A DNA stretch of 64,000 nt from Pseudomonas fulva (GTDB taxonomy: Bacteria; Pseudomonadota; Gammaproteobacteria; Pseudomonadales; Pseudomonadaceae), in NCBI RefSeq assembly GCF_015680705.1, contig NZ_JADNYP010000009.1:124001-188000 (forward strand). Reading direction: 5' to 3'. The notes under the pieces were generated by a model. That model did no database searches, was not told the DNA's origin, and saw only the letters and a list, made by a program, of their open reading frames with translations. Positions 63,162 to 64,000 of the stretch are shown here, in pieces. Numbering within the stretch: position 1 is the first letter of the stretch; the number at the start of each line of letters is the position of its first letter. The translations under genes were made by a program, and so were the position numbers.

Positions 63162-64000
63162 ATGGCTCCACGTACACCCAAGAAACACAATCGCTCCGTC
63201 GCGCCCACACGCATCCGCGAAGGCTTGCCCTTCCCGCTTGGCGCCACCTGGGACGGCCTGGGCGTGAACTTTGCCCTGTTTTCCGCCAATGCGACCAAGG
63301 TCGAGCTGTGCATTTTCGATTCCAGCGGCGAGAAGGAGCTCGAGCGCATCGAGCTGCCCGAGTATACCGACGAGATCTATCACGGCTACTTGCCCGACGC
63401 CCATCCCGGCCTGGTCTACGGCTATCGTGTCCATGGCCCCTACGAGCCGGAGAATGGCCACCGGTTCAACCCCAACAAATTGCTGATCGATCCCTATGCC
63501 AAGCAACTGGTCGGCGAGCTGAAATGGTCCGAAGCGCTGTTCGGCTACACCATCGGCCATCCGGATGGCGACCTTAGCTTCGATGAGCGCGACAGCGCCC
63601 CGTTCGTCCCCAAGTGCAAGGTGATCGATCCGGCCTTTACCTGGGGCCGCGATCGGCGCGTGCAGACCCCATGGGAGCAGACCATCATCTACGAGGCCCA
63701 TGCCCGCGGCATCAGCATGCGCCATCCAGCGGTCCCGGAAAGCGAGCGTGGCACCTTCGCCGGCCTGAAGAACGATGAGTTGCTCAAGCACATCAGGGAC
63801 CTGGGGGTCTCGGCCATCGAGCTGTTGCCGATTCATGCCTTCGTCAACGATCAGCACCTGCTGGAAAAAGGCCTGAACAACTACTGGGGCTACAACAGCA
63901 TCGCCTTCTTCGCGCCGCACCCGCGCTACCTGGCCAGTGGCAAGATCGCCGAATTCAAGGAAATGGTCGCCCACCTGCACGATGCCGGGCTCGAACTGAT
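63162..64000 (+). CDS. glgX: Glycogen debranching protein GlgX, 5' part
   Basis: The first 279 codons of a GH13 debranching enzyme, cut by the window end. The CBM48-type N-terminal domain (PFPLGATWDGLGVNFALFSANATKVELCIFD) and the beginning of the catalytic domain (IIYEAHARGIS, ELLPIHAFV, NNYWGYN) are present. GlgX hydrolyses alpha-1,6 branches of glycogen. GAGGACGTC before ATG 63162 fixes the start. It is 275 bases after the DUF2934 gene, so may have its own promoter. Confidence 0.94.
   Translation, partial: MAPRTPKKHNRSVAPTRIREGLPFPLGATWDGLGVNFALFSANATKVELCIFDSSGEKELERIELPEYTDEIYHGYLPDAHPGLVYGYRVHGPYEPENGHRFNPNKLLIDPYAKQLVGELKWSEALFGYTIGHPDGDLSFDERDSAPFVPKCKVIDPAFTWGRDRRVQTPWEQTIIYEAHARGISMRHPAVPESERGTFAGLKNDELLKHIRDLGVSAIELLPIHAFVNDQHLLEKGLNNYWGYNSIAFFAPHPRYLASGKIAEFKEMVAHLHDAGLEL

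Overview
This window is chromosomal DNA of a Pseudomonas, most likely of the P. putida group. The evidence is uniform high-GC coding sequence and gene orders typical of that group: tusDCBE-ybiB; ftsK-lolA-rarA-crcB-serS-cysG; aat-bpt-infA facing clpA-clpS-cspD; idh-nudJ-mnmA-hflD-purB; gnd-zwf-GH15; and glgA-treZ-malQ-treY-DUF2934-glgX. No insertion sequence, prophage, CRISPR array, rRNA gene or plasmid function was seen. There is one tRNA gene, tRNA-Ser(UGA). Coding is dense and almost every gene is a recognisable core gene.

Layout. 1-14.0 kb: the 3' end of a DUF2238 membrane protein, a DUF4142 periplasmic protein, an APC amino-acid permease, a hormone-sensitive-lipase type esterase, a YeeN-type YebC protein, a Tam methyltransferase, a CHASE4-PAS-GGDEF-EAL c-di-GMP enzyme, an SDR oxidoreductase, a MASE1 diguanylate cyclase, a patch of very small genes (10.8-11.6 kb), an NCS2 nucleobase permease and a Bax-inhibitor-1 family membrane protein. 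14.1-17.5 kb: tRNA-Ser, a gene-poor stretch with one 50-codon gene, then a divergent EamA exporter/MocR regulator pair. 17.5-21 kb: the sulfur-relay operon tusDCBE with ybiB, then a glutathionyl-hydroquinone reductase. 21-28.7 kb: the leftward ftsK-lolA-rarA-crcB-serS-cysG operon. 29-33.6 kb: both N-end-rule aminoacyl transferases (aat, bpt), infA, then clpA and clpS, so the N-degron pathway is together in one place. 33.8-45.5 kb: cspD, monomeric idh, nudJ, mnmA, hflD, purB, the ribosomal oxygenase roxA, a GNAT acetyltransferase, topB and a TSUP transporter. 45.4-53.8 kb, leftward: nudC, a crotonase, a PAS-GGDEF-EAL protein, a GH15 glycosidase, zwf and gnd. 54.2-64 kb, rightward: glycogen and trehalose metabolism (glgA, treZ, malQ, treY, a DUF2934 protein, and glgX, which runs off the window).

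How parts connect. TusBCDE passes persulfide sulfur to MnmA, encoded 19 kb away, for tRNA wobble-uridine 2-thiolation. Aat and Bpt add N-terminal leucine or phenylalanine to proteins, which ClpS then delivers to ClpA(P). GlgA builds alpha-1,4-glucan, which TreY/TreZ convert to trehalose while MalQ and GlgX remodel the chains; the divergent gnd/zwf genes serve the oxidative pentose phosphate and Entner-Doudoroff routes. Three GGDEF proteins in the window, two with EAL domains, keep intact catalytic motifs and I-sites.

The most notable observations are an SOS-box-like palindrome upstream of topB; a gene cluster of very small ORFs including a 27-residue putative transmembrane peptide; a MocR-type operator between the EamA/MocR pair; the absence of the icd gene normally expected between cspD and idh; a family of short intergenic repeats; and AlgU-like promoter elements upstream of the DUF4142 gene and of the glycogen/trehalose operon. 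I did not find a clear novel multi-gene system.
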